Shown piece by piece: positions 18,797 to 26,630 of a stretch of 64,000 nt of DNA. The stretch is from an uncultured Sinobacteraceae bacterium (lineage in GTDB: Bacteria > Pseudomonadota > Gammaproteobacteria > Nevskiales > Nevskiaceae), in the NCBI GenBank assembly GCA_903822975.1, contig CAIJRD010000002.1, positions 372,001 through 436,000 on the forward strand, in the 5' to 3' direction. The position numbers were made by a program, and so were the translations under genes. The notes beneath the pieces are model-generated. The model searched no databases, was not told where the DNA came from, and was given only the letters and a program-made list of their open reading frames with translations. Positions within the stretch are counted from its first letter, which is position 1. The number at the start of each line of letters is the position of its first letter.

Positions 18797-20121
18797 CAGC
18801 CCTCGAAATGCTCCACGCGGATGCGCGACAGACCGCTGCGCACGAACGGCAGTTCACCGAGCTTCTGCAGCGCGAGATTGCAGCGGCTTTCCGGAATCTC
18901 GGAGGTGATGATCGCGAGTGTGGCGTCCTCGTTGTCGCCGGGTTCCTTCTGCAGGATCGCTTCGACGCTGATATCGAGATCGGCCAGGATCGACGTGATC
19001 GCACGCAACACGCCGGATTCGTCGGCGACACGCAGGCGCAGGTAGTACGCGCTGTGGATCTCGTCGAACGGCAGCGCGCGCGCTTCTTTGAGGCTCGCGC
19101 TGCCGAAGCCCAGATACGGCACCGCCTGTGCGGGCGCTGCGAGCCAGCGAGCGGCGTCGATCAGATCGGCGATCACGGCCGAGGCGGTTGCATCGCCGCC
19201 GGCGCCGCGGCCGACGAACACGGTCTGGCCGACCGCATTACCGTGCACGCGAATCGCGTTGAGCGCGCCGTCGGTCTTCGCCAGCAGATGATCGACCGGC
19301 ACCAGTGTTGGGTGCACGCGCAGCTCGACCGTATCCTGACCGTCGACGGTTGCATGCTTGGCGATGCCGAGCGACTTGATGCGATAGCCGAGTTCCTGCG
19401 CGAGACTGATGTCCTGCGGCAGCACCTTGCTGATGCCTTCGGTGGCGACCGCCGCAAAACGGAGCGGTGTGCCGAATGCCAGCGAGGCCAGAATCGTCAG
19501 CTTGTGCGCGGCATCGATGCCCTCGACGTCGAAGGTTGGATCGGCTTCGGCGTAACCGAGCTTCTGCGCTTCGGCCAGCGCTTCACCGAAGGTGATGCCG
19601 CGGCGGCTCATCTGCGTCAGGATGTAGTTGCTGGTGCCGTTGATGATGCCGGCAAGGCTGTCGATCCGATTGGCGCTGAGGCCTTCTCGCACCGCCTTGA
19701 TGATCGGAATGCCACCGGCGACTGCGGCTTCGAATCCGACGAACACATTCTTGGCCTGCGCCGCTGCGAAGATCTCGTTGCCATGCTCGGCGATCAGCGC
19801 CTTGTTGGCGGTGACCACCGGCGTGCCGCGCGCGATTGCATCCAGCACCAGCTGACGCGCCGGCTGCATGCCGCCGATCAGTTCGGCAACGATATCGACG
19901 TCGGCGGCCACCACGTCGGCCGCTGACGCGCAGATCGTCACACCACTCAGATCGCAATCGCGCTTGGCCTTGGCATCGCGCATCGCGACGTGGGTCACGA
20001 CAACACGACGACCGAGGCGACGCTCGATCTCGTCCGCGTTCTGTGCGAGCACGCGCAGCACACCCTGCCCGACCGTGCCGAGCCCGAGCAGGCCGACACG
20101 AAGTGGCGTGGACGCGCTCAT
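18796..20121 (-). CDS. hom: Homoserine dehydrogenase
   Basis: 441-residue NAD(P)-dependent enzyme reducing aspartate semialdehyde to homoserine, the branch point to threonine and methionine. The dinucleotide fold opens with [12 protein letters not shown] (9-20); ANKALIA and [11 protein letters not shown] mark the catalytic core; a C-terminal ACT domain (about 350-430; [14 protein letters not shown]) suggests threonine feedback control. It is monofunctional, with no aspartokinase domain. Its ATG overlaps the alaC stop by 4 bp. Confidence 0.97.
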   Translation of the reverse strand: MSASTPLRVGLLGLGTVGQGVLRVLAQNADEIERRLGRRVVVTHVAMRDAKAKRDCDLSGVTICASAADVVAADVDIVAELIGGMQPARQLVLDAIARGTPVVTANKALIAEHGNEIFAAAQAKNVFVGFEAAVAGGIPIIKAVREGLSANRIDSLAGIINGTSNYILTQMSRRGITFGEALAEAQKLGYAEADPTFDVEGIDAAHKLTILASLAFGTPLRFAAVATEGISKVLPQDISLAQELGYRIKSLGIAKHATVDGQDTVELRVHPTLVPVDHLLAKTDGALNAIRVHGNAVGQTVFVGRGAGGDATASAVIADLIDAARWLAAPAQAVPYLGFGSASLKEARALPFDEIHSAYYLRLRVADESGVLRAITSILADLDISVEAILQKEPGDNEDATLAIITSEIPESRCNLALQKLGELPFVRSGLSRIRVEHFEG

Positions 20122-21350
20122 GCGCCGCTCTTCGACAGGAATTTCTTGATCGAGCGCATCGCCTGACGCGTGCGCTGTTCGTTCTCGATCAGCGAGAAGC
20201 GCACATATTCGTCGCCGTATTCACCGAAGCCGATGCCCGGCGAGACGGCAACACAGGCGTCTTCCAGCAAGCGCTTGGAGAATTCCAGCGAGCCGAGCGC
20301 ACGATGGCTTTCCGGAATGCGCGCCCAGACGAACATCGTCGCCTTCGGCTTTTCCACCGGCCAGCCGGCCTTGTTCAGACCGTCGACCAGCACGTCGCGG
20401 CGTTTGCGATACATCTCGCAGATCTCGGCCACACAGTCCTGCGGTCCTTCGAGTGCGGCAATCGCAGCAACCTGGATCGGCGTGAACATGCCGTAGTCCA
20501 GATAGCTCTTGATGCGCGCGAGTGCGGCCACCAGCGTCGGGTTGCCGGCCATGAAGCCGACGCGCCAGCCGGGCATGTTGTAGCTCTTCGACAGCGTGAA
20601 GAACTCGACCGCGATGTCCTTCGCACCCGGCACCTGCAACACGCTCGGCGCCTTGTAGCCGTCGAACACGATATCGGCGTAAGCCAGATCGTGCACCAGC
20701 CAGATCTCGTGCTCGCGGCAGATGGCGACGACTTTCTCGAAGAACGCCAGATCCACACACTGCGTGGTCGGGTTGCCCGGGAAGTTCAGGATCAGCATCT
20801 TCGGCGCCGGCATCGTTTCCTTGATCGCCTTGGCCAGTTCTTCGAAGAAGTCGACCTCGGGCGTCAGGCGCACATGGCGCACGTCGGCACCGGCCAGCAC
20901 CACGCCGTAAGGATGAATCGGATATGCCGGGTTCGGCACCAGCACGGTGTCGCCGGGTGCGAGTGTCGCGAAAGCCAGATGGGCCAAGCCTTCCTTGGAA
21001 CCGATCGTCGCGATGATCTCGGTTTCCGGATTCAGCTCGACTGCGTAGCGCGTGCGATACCAGCTTGCCATCGCACGGCGCAGACGCGGGATGCCCTTGG
21101 ACACCGAATAGCGATGACCGTGGACCGCTTCTTCGTCCTTGTGCTCGGGCTTGACGTACTCGCTGTCGGTGCCGCGCACGGCGACTTCGACCAGCTTGTC
21201 GACGATGTGCTTGGGCGTCGGCTGATCGGGGTTGCCCATGCCGAAATCGATGATGTCCTCGCCGCGAGCTCGGGCCGCCTTCTTCATGTCACCGACAATA
21301 TTGAAGACGTAGGGCGGCAGGCGCTGGATGCGCGGGAACTCGGTTTTCAC
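20118..21350 (-). CDS. alaC: AlaC-type alanine/glutamate-pyruvate aminotransferase
   Basis: 410-residue class I/II PLP aminotransferase. The PLP lysine lies in [23 protein letters not shown]-like [21 protein letters not shown] and the C-terminal RFSLIEN arginine segment are all present and match AlaC closely. Compared with E. coli AlaC, a charged insertion of about 14 residues (around [19 protein letters not shown], residues 59-77) precedes [14 protein letters not shown]. The start is GTG with no clear ribosome binding site. First gene of the operon leading to hom, GNAT, thrC and recJ, as in several Gammaproteobacteria where an aminotransferase precedes hom. Confidence 0.92.
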   Translation of the reverse strand: MKTEFPRIQRLPPYVFNIVGDMKKAARARGEDIIDFGMGNPDQPTPKHIVDKLVEVAVRGTDSEYVKPEHKDEEAVHGHRYSVSKGIPRLRRAMASWYRTRYAVELNPETEIIATIGSKEGLAHLAFATLAPGDTVLVPNPAYPIHPYGVVLAGADVRHVRLTPEVDFFEELAKAIKETMPAPKMLILNFPGNPTTQCVDLAFFEKVVAICREHEIWLVHDLAYADIVFDGYKAPSVLQVPGAKDIAVEFFTLSKSYNMPGWRVGFMAGNPTLVAALARIKSYLDYGMFTPIQVAAIAALEGPQDCVAEICEMYRKRRDVLVDGLNKAGWPVEKPKATMFVWARIPESHRALGSLEFSKRLLEDACVAVSPGIGFGEYGDEYVRFSLIENEQRTRQAMRSIKKFLSKSGA

Positions 21351-21558
21351 GAAGGAGGCCTTTGGGCGTGGGGGAAACGTTATGAAATCAGGGTCGCGGC
21401 GACGATTGCGCAGGCGGGCATGAAGTTCGGGGGCGCGATTAAATCATGCCCGCGCTGGAGCCGCCAGCCAGTGCGGTCCCCCGTGGCTCGCGCCTGAATC
21501 CGCACAGCGCCGGTTTGCGTATCCTTGGACTCTGGTAACGCCAATCGAGTCACTATCC

Positions 21559-22125
21559 ATGAACAACGTCGTTCGTTATTCCCGCCGCCTGCGCCTGCCC
21601 CTGCTGGTCGCCCTGCTCGGCTGTGTGCTGATTCCGGCCGAAGCCGCCCTTAAAGCGGGTGCGAAAGCGCCTGATTTCAGCACCGAGGCATCGCTCGGCG
21701 GCGTCGTCAGCACGTTCTCGCTGGCGGAAGCGCTGAAGCAAGGCCCGGTCGTGCTGTATTTCTATCCGGCGGCCTTCACATCGGGCTGTACCGTGGAGGC
21801 GCATGACTTCGCCGAAGCCACCGAGCAGTTCAAGGCACTCGGCGCGACGGTGGTCGGTGTCTCGCATGACGATATCGCCACCTTGAACAAGTTCTCGGTG
21901 AGTGAGTGCCGCAGCAAGTTTGCCGTCGCCGCCGATCCCGAGCAGAAGATCTCCAAGGCCTACGACGCGACGATGTGGTACTGGCCCGGACATTCGGATC
22001 GTACGTCGTACCTGATCGCCCCTGATGGCAGCGTGATCTACACCTACTCGGCACTGGCGCCGGATGGTCACGTCAAGAATCTGCTGGCCGCTCTGAAGGA
22101 GTGGAAGAGCAAGCAGAAGTCTTGA
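21559..22125 (+). CDS. Exported peroxiredoxin (BCP/AhpC-TSA type)
   Basis: 188-residue thioredoxin-fold peroxidase. A signal peptide (about 1-29: basic start, hydrophobic LLVALLGCVLI, then AEA|ALK) points to the periplasm. The peroxidatic Cys lies in PAAFTSGCTVEAHDF; a second Cys in SECRSKFAV may act as resolving residue. It reduces hydroperoxides using thiol donors. A lipobox reading (LLGC) is possible but poor because Leu is at -2. The gene stands alone, divergent from alaC and convergent with the nlpD-like gene. Confidence 0.88.
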   Translation: MNNVVRYSRRLRLPLLVALLGCVLIPAEAALKAGAKAPDFSTEASLGGVVSTFSLAEALKQGPVVLYFYPAAFTSGCTVEAHDFAEATEQFKALGATVVGVSHDDIATLNKFSVSECRSKFAVAADPEQKISKAYDATMWYWPGHSDRTSYLIAPDGSVIYTYSALAPDGHVKNLLAALKEWKSKQKS

Positions 22126-22434
22126 GGCCGGAAGTCAGAAGGGTCGGAAGCCGGACGCCTTAGTCCGAAAGACTTGAGCGCACGCACCGAGCGAGCGCGG
22201 TGCGTTGTGCACGGCACGGAGTTGGCGACCCCGCGACAGGTAAGTGGGAGCTGGCAAAGCGTGGCAGCGGCGGCGCGGCCCTTGTTGCTTCGCATCGACA
22301 GAATCGATGCCGCGGGTCGAGTCAGCTGCGGTTGAACCGAAACGATCGGGATGGTCGGTGATGGGTCGACGACCGTACTGTTTCGAATGAAATGATGGAC
22401 CGAAGACAGTATTGTCGTTCTGTCGCAGCACACC
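22126..22434. other. Intergenic region between convergent genes
   Basis: I see no gene, strong hairpin or repeat in these roughly 300 bases. In many gammaproteobacteria rpoS follows nlpD on the same strand; here nothing like rpoS is present. Confidence 0.55.
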
Positions 22435-23391
22435 TCAACGACGAGGCAATTGGCTCAGCGGATCGATCGGCCTGCCACGATCGCGAATCTCGAAATGCAG
22501 CTCTGGCTTTTGCTCCGGCCCGAGTCCCAATTCCGCAATCGGCTGACCGGCGCCGACGACGTCGCCTTCGTTGACCAAGCGGCGCTGGTTGAAACCGTAG
22601 GCCGACAGATATTGTTCGTCGTGCTTCAGGATCACCAGTTCGCCATAACCCTTCAGCGCGCTGCCGCTGTAGACCACCTTGCCGGCGGCAGCGGCGACGA
22701 CGATCTGACCCAGATTGCCGCCGATATCGACACCCTTGCTGCCATCGGCACCGAAGCTGCGCAGAACGCGGCCCTGCGTGGGCCACTCCCAGCGACCGGC
22801 ATCGAAACGCGGACCCGGCGGCGCGACGACCGCGCTCGACGTCGGTTTCGGTAGCCGCGGTGGCGGAGCGCTGTCGGGCGGCACCGACACGCCGGATGTA
22901 GCGGCATCGGCGTTGCCTGCGCTGCCCGCCGCGGAATCCGCGCCAGCAGAAGACTTGCCCGAGCTGCCGGCGCCCCGCCCGTACGGATTCGCGCCACCAT
23001 TGCCGGTAGGCGTTGCCGGGGGCGGATAACTCGCGACGGCATCCTCGGATTTGCGTGCGGCGCTGACACTTGTCGTCACGCCCGGCGCCCTGAGTCGCAA
23101 GATCCGTCCGGGATAGATCCGATAGTCGGGACCGCTGATGCGGTTCCAACTGGCCAGATCGTGGAAATCGAGTTGATTGCGGAACGCGATCGAGTACAGC
23201 GTATCGCCGCCGACCACGCGATATTCGCCGGGCTCAACGCTGCGCGCCGCCGTTTGGTGCTGGCTATGCGCGCCGCGTGTGGATTCGAATGCGCTGAAGC
23301 AACCGCCTAGCGTGCTCAGCAGCAGCAACGCGAATATCCACGATAGGTGCCGTGGGAACTCCCGCAGCGAATACGAACTCGTCGAGTCCAT
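22435..23391 (-). CDS. nlpD: NlpD-like lipoprotein with LysM and degenerate LytM domains
   Basis: 318 residues. The signal peptide ends in a lipobox (LSTLGGC), so it is probably an outer-membrane lipoprotein. A LysM peptidoglycan-binding domain follows (YRVVGGDTLYSIAFRN...IYPGRILRL, about 53-100), then a Pro/Ser/Gly-rich linker, then a C-terminal M23/LytM domain (about 205-312). Zinc ligands are incomplete: GVDIGG replaces HxGxD and SAYGFN replaces the HxH-side His, while LHFEIR keeps one. As in NlpD and EnvC, it likely activates a cell-division amidase instead of cutting peptidoglycan. Start at 23391 gives a normal lipoprotein leader; the longer frame does not. Confidence 0.9.
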   Translation of the reverse strand: MDSTSSYSLREFPRHLSWIFALLLLSTLGGCFSAFESTRGAHSQHQTAARSVEPGEYRVVGGDTLYSIAFRNQLDFHDLASWNRISGPDYRIYPGRILRLRAPGVTTSVSAARKSEDAVASYPPPATPTGNGGANPYGRGAGSSGKSSAGADSAAGSAGNADAATSGVSVPPDSAPPPRLPKPTSSAVVAPPGPRFDAGRWEWPTQGRVLRSFGADGSKGVDIGGNLGQIVVAAAAGKVVYSGSALKGYGELVILKHDEQYLSAYGFNQRRLVNEGDVVGAGQPIAELGLGPEQKPELHFEIRDRGRPIDPLSQLPRR

Positions 23392-23519
23392 GCAAGCCGC
23401 TGCAGCGGGCCGTTCACCGCGACCGGATGTCGCAGCTGTCTTTGGATCCAGCGAGTCGTCGATTCGACCGCGCAAATGCCTGTTCCTTGGATGCCAGCCT
23501 TCGCGGGTGGTGGTCGTAG

Positions 23520-24140
23520 TTAGGGGTTTTGCGAGGAACCCGAACCAGGCTCGGGCCGGCGTCGCAGAAACCAGATCGCGCCCAGCACGAGTAACACGAG
23601 CACCAGAATGCTCAATTCGTGCATGTAGTGTCCGACCCAGTCCACCGCGGCAGCACCGAAGTAATAGCCGCAAGCGACGAGCACCGCGCACCAGAGCGCC
23701 GAGCCCAACGTCGTCAGTACTGCAAACGGTAGGCCAGGCATTTCGAACACTCCCGCCGGCAGCGAGATCAGGTGCCGCACGACGGGCAGGAAGCGCCCGA
23801 AAAATGTGGCGCTATGACTGTTGCGAAGAAACAGGGTCTCGGCCTGCTGGTAGCGGCGCCGATCAATCAGCAGCCAGCGACCATAACGCAGCAGGAAGGC
23901 CTGACCGAGCGTACGGCCGAGCCAGTAATTGGTGCTCGCACCGATCAGCGAACCGATCGCGCCGCAGGCGATCGCCAGCCCGGCATCGAGCTGGCCGGCG
24001 CGCGCAAAATAACCGGCAGGAATCATCACCAGTTCCGACGGCACCGGCAGCAGGCTCGATTCCATCGCCATCAGCAGCAGGATCTGTGGATAGCCCAGAT
24101 GTGCATACAGCTGGGTCAGCCATTCGCGGAAGGCGTTCAT
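23520..24140 (-). CDS. DedA-family inner membrane protein
   Basis: 206 residues with several membrane segments. Family signatures are ESSLLPVPSE near the N-terminus, GSLIGASTNYWLGR, and the FFGRFLPVVRHLISLPAG motif with conserved Arg and Pro residues. DedA proteins are linked to undecaprenyl-phosphate or phospholipid flipping and envelope homeostasis. The gene lies between pcm and the nlpD-like gene on the same strand, an arrangement found in Xanthomonadales-type genomes. Confidence 0.9.
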   Translation of the reverse strand: MNAFREWLTQLYAHLGYPQILLLMAMESSLLPVPSELVMIPAGYFARAGQLDAGLAIACGAIGSLIGASTNYWLGRTLGQAFLLRYGRWLLIDRRRYQQAETLFLRNSHSATFFGRFLPVVRHLISLPAGVFEMPGLPFAVLTTLGSALWCAVLVACGYYFGAAAVDWVGHYMHELSILVLVLLVLGAIWFLRRRPEPGSGSSQNP

Positions 24141-24236
24141 TGAGCGTTCGAATTTCGGTGGGTTTGCGTCATCGAATCTGCATGCGGATGCGGCGATGAT
24201 CTTGGGCGTGATCTCAATAGATTGCCTGCGACCAAG

Positions 24237-24905
24237 TCAGGCGCGACCTTCGAGCATCGGCACGAAGCTGACCGCGGCGATCTCGCGCGTATCGAAGCCG
24301 CGCAGCTTGCGATCGATCACGCGCAGGACCTGGTTCTGCGGAGGGCCGACCGGAATCACCAGTCGCCCGTTCTTGTCGAGCTGATCGAGCAAGGCCTGCG
24401 GGACCTCAGCGGCGGCGGCGGTTACGATGATGCCGTCATAAGGTCCGTGCGAGGCCCAGCCGGCATTGCCATCGTTGTAGCCGAAATGGATGTTGCGATA
24501 GCCCAGCCGCGCGAGCCGTTCGCGTGCGACTTCCGACAAGGCCTTGAGCCGTTCAACGGAAAACACGCTGATGCCGAGTTCGGCCAGCACCGCGGTCTGG
24601 TAGCCGCTGCCGGTACCGATTTCGAGCACACGTTTGCGCGGTGTGGCGCCTTCCAGCAGGGCTTGCGTCATCAAGGCAACGACGTAGGGCTGCGAGATCG
24701 TTTGCGACTGTCCGATCGGCAGCGGCTTGTTCTTGTAAGCCTCGGCGCGCCAGGATTCATCGACGAACTCATGCCGCGGCAGCTTCTGGATGATTTCCAG
24801 CACGCGCTCATCGGTGATGCCTTCGCGGCGTAGATCGGCGACCATTTTGGTCCGCGCCGACAGCGACACTTGCGAGCCTGCTTTTGCCAGCGGCCTCAGC
24901 GTCAT
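24237..24905 (-). CDS. pcm: Protein-L-isoaspartate O-methyltransferase
   Basis: 222-residue SAM-dependent methyltransferase that repairs isoaspartyl residues in aged proteins. Family motifs are present: GQSQTISQPYVVALM substrate loop, SAM-binding VLEIGTGSGYQTAVLAEL, and the DGIIVTAAA post-motif. The ATG at 24905 overlaps the surE stop as ATGA, the classic surE-pcm coupling. Confidence 0.96.
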   Translation of the reverse strand: MTLRPLAKAGSQVSLSARTKMVADLRREGITDERVLEIIQKLPRHEFVDESWRAEAYKNKPLPIGQSQTISQPYVVALMTQALLEGATPRKRVLEIGTGSGYQTAVLAELGISVFSVERLKALSEVARERLARLGYRNIHFGYNDGNAGWASHGPYDGIIVTAAAAEVPQALLDQLDKNGRLVIPVGPPQNQVLRVIDRKLRGFDTREIAAVSFVPMLEGRA

Positions 24906-25666
24906 GCGCCGGCAACCGGTGCGAGATCGCCGAGCCAGCTTTTCAAGCGGTCCATCACGCTGAATCGTGTCAGGTCGACCAGCAGTGGCGTGATCGAAAC
25001 ACGGCCGTTCTGAACGGCGAAGAAGTCGGTGCCGGGTCCACAATCGGACTCGGGGCCCGCAGCACCAATCCACCAGATCGCGCGGCCGCGCGGATCGCGC
25101 GCAGGGTGTGCGGCTTCCGCGCGATGGCGGTTTCCGAGCCGCGTGACTTCGAAGCCCTGCAAGCTTTCGTAGGGAATGTCCGGCACGTTGACGTTGAGAA
25201 TGGTGTCGCCCGGCAGTGGATCGTGCTTGAGGCGTTCGATCAGCTGCAGCGTTGCGCGCGCGGCGGTATCGAGGTGCTTGGGTTCGAACGACACGCAGGA
25301 CACCGCGATCGCCGAAATGCCGAGATGACGCCCCTCCATCGCCGCGGCGACCGTGCCGGAATACAGCGTGTCGTCACCCAGGTTGGCGCCCATGTTGATG
25401 CCGGACACGACCATGTCGGGCGCCTGCTCGAGCAGGCCGGTCAGCGCCAGGTGGACGCAATCGGTCGGTGTGCCATCGACGCAATGAGTGCCGTCTTCAT
25501 GGCGCTGCACGCGCAAGGGATTCAGGATCGTCAGCGAGTTCGATGCCGCACTCCGATTGCGATCGGGCGCGACGATATCGATTGCATAGACCTTGCGCAG
25601 GTGTTTGGCCAGGCACAGCAGACCCGCCGCGGTGCAGCCATCGTCGTTGGACAGAAGAATTCGCAT
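24902..25666 (-). CDS. surE: 5'-nucleotidase SurE
   Basis: 254-residue metal-dependent nucleoside monophosphate phosphatase, linked to stationary-phase survival. Metal ligands are visible: NDD in MRILLSNDDG, Ser/Asn in SAASNS and Asn in SGINMGANLGDD. The ATG at 25666 gives the exact family N-terminus. Translationally coupled to pcm downstream and divergent from the Smr gene. Confidence 0.97.
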   Translation of the reverse strand: MRILLSNDDGCTAAGLLCLAKHLRKVYAIDIVAPDRNRSAASNSLTILNPLRVQRHEDGTHCVDGTPTDCVHLALTGLLEQAPDMVVSGINMGANLGDDTLYSGTVAAAMEGRHLGISAIAVSCVSFEPKHLDTAARATLQLIERLKHDPLPGDTILNVNVPDIPYESLQGFEVTRLGNRHRAEAAHPARDPRGRAIWWIGAAGPESDCGPGTDFFAVQNGRVSITPLLVDLTRFSVMDRLKSWLGDLAPVAGA

Positions 25667-25734
25667 CGGGTGGAATTTGGCGTGAAGCGAGGAGCGAAGC
25701 GTGATTTTAGCGGTCGCCCCGATATGATGTACGC

Positions 25735-26325
25735 ATGAACGCGAAGCGCGGTCGTGATCAGCAGGATGCACTGCCGGAGAGCCCGGAAATTAACGATTTC
25801 CGCGCAGCGATGGCGGGCGTTGAACCACTGCCCGCGCGCGACCGGGTGCTGCCCGCGCGCAAACCGCCGCCACCGCGACCGCTGCAGCGCGAGGCCGACG
25901 AGCGTGCGGTGTTGCAGGAGTTGCTCGAAGGCCCATTCGATCCGGATGCAATCGAGAGCGGCGACACCCTCGCCTACCGTGCCGATGGCATCCAGGATTC
26001 GGTCTGGCGGCGGCTGCGTCGTGGCACTTACAAGATCGGTGCCGAACTCGATCTGCATGGCTTGAACCGCTACGTGGCGCAGGCCGAGGTCTCGGCATTT
26101 CTCGCGCATTGCCAGGATCACAATATCCGTGCGGTGCGGATCATCCATGGCAAAGGTCGTGGATCGCCCAACAGCGGTCCGGTGATCAAAAGCCTGCTCG
26201 ATGGCTGGCTTCGGCGTCGGCGCGATGTGCTGGCATTCGCATCGGCGCGGGCTTGCGACGGCGGTACCGGTGCGGTCTATGTACTGCTACGCGCGAGTGA
26301 CACAGCGCACGCGGCGCGCGGCTGA
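25735..26325 (+). CDS. Smr domain protein
   Basis: 196 residues with a C-terminal Smr (small MutS-related) domain from about 100: ELDLHGLNRYVAQAEV holds the DLHG motif, and VRIIHGKGRGS holds the HGKG motif, ending in a GGTGAVYVLLR-like strand. Smr proteins of this length in Gammaproteobacteria are nucleases such as SmrB, which cleaves mRNA at collided ribosomes, or related SmrA. The N-terminal 90 residues are charged and probably flexible. Divergent from surE with a 68-bp gap. Confidence 0.88.
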   Translation: MNAKRGRDQQDALPESPEINDFRAAMAGVEPLPARDRVLPARKPPPPRPLQREADERAVLQELLEGPFDPDAIESGDTLAYRADGIQDSVWRRLRRGTYKIGAELDLHGLNRYVAQAEVSAFLAHCQDHNIRAVRIIHGKGRGSPNSGPVIKSLLDGWLRRRRDVLAFASARACDGGTGAVYVLLRASDTAHAARG

Positions 26326-26392
26326 GCGCTGGACGCAATCGACGCGTCGCGCTAGCGTCATGACGCCCATCTCGGGTCCGGGAGAAATCATC

Positions 26393-26611
26393 ATGTTCAA
26401 TCTTTCCAAGCAGTCGCGCAGGAATGCGCTTCTTCTACTGATGCTGGCAATGACGCCTGTTTTGATCGATGCCTGCGGCGCAACCACACCGAAGTCGAAG
26501 AACAACTTCGAGATCGTTCCGCTGGCCGGGATCAGCCTGATGGTGGTGCTGGGCGCGCGACGTCGTCGTCCGTCGGCGTCGCAGTCGACACCACAGCTGC
26601 AGTCGGCCTAA
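26393..26611 (+). CDS. Small membrane-anchored protein of unknown function
   Basis: 72 residues. ATG at 26393 has GGAG 8 nt upstream. The N-terminal hydrophobic segment (NALLLLMLAMTPVLI) is followed by DACGATTP, and a second hydrophobic stretch near the end (IVPLAGISLMVVLGA) is capped by RRRR. A signal sequence plus a terminal helix and Arg cluster resembles proteins with C-terminal sorting anchors (PEP-CTERM or MYXO-CTERM style), but the required tripeptide signal is not clear. No homologue recognised. Confidence 0.5.
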   Translation: MFNLSKQSRRNALLLLMLAMTPVLIDACGATTPKSKNNFEIVPLAGISLMVVLGARRRRPSASQSTPQLQSA

Positions 26612-26630
26612 GGGTTCGCGTTGGTTTGAT

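Noticed and set aside
19836..21497. 553-codon plus-strand frame opposite hom and alaC
   Set aside because: Spans two confirmed genes in antisense and shows no motif.
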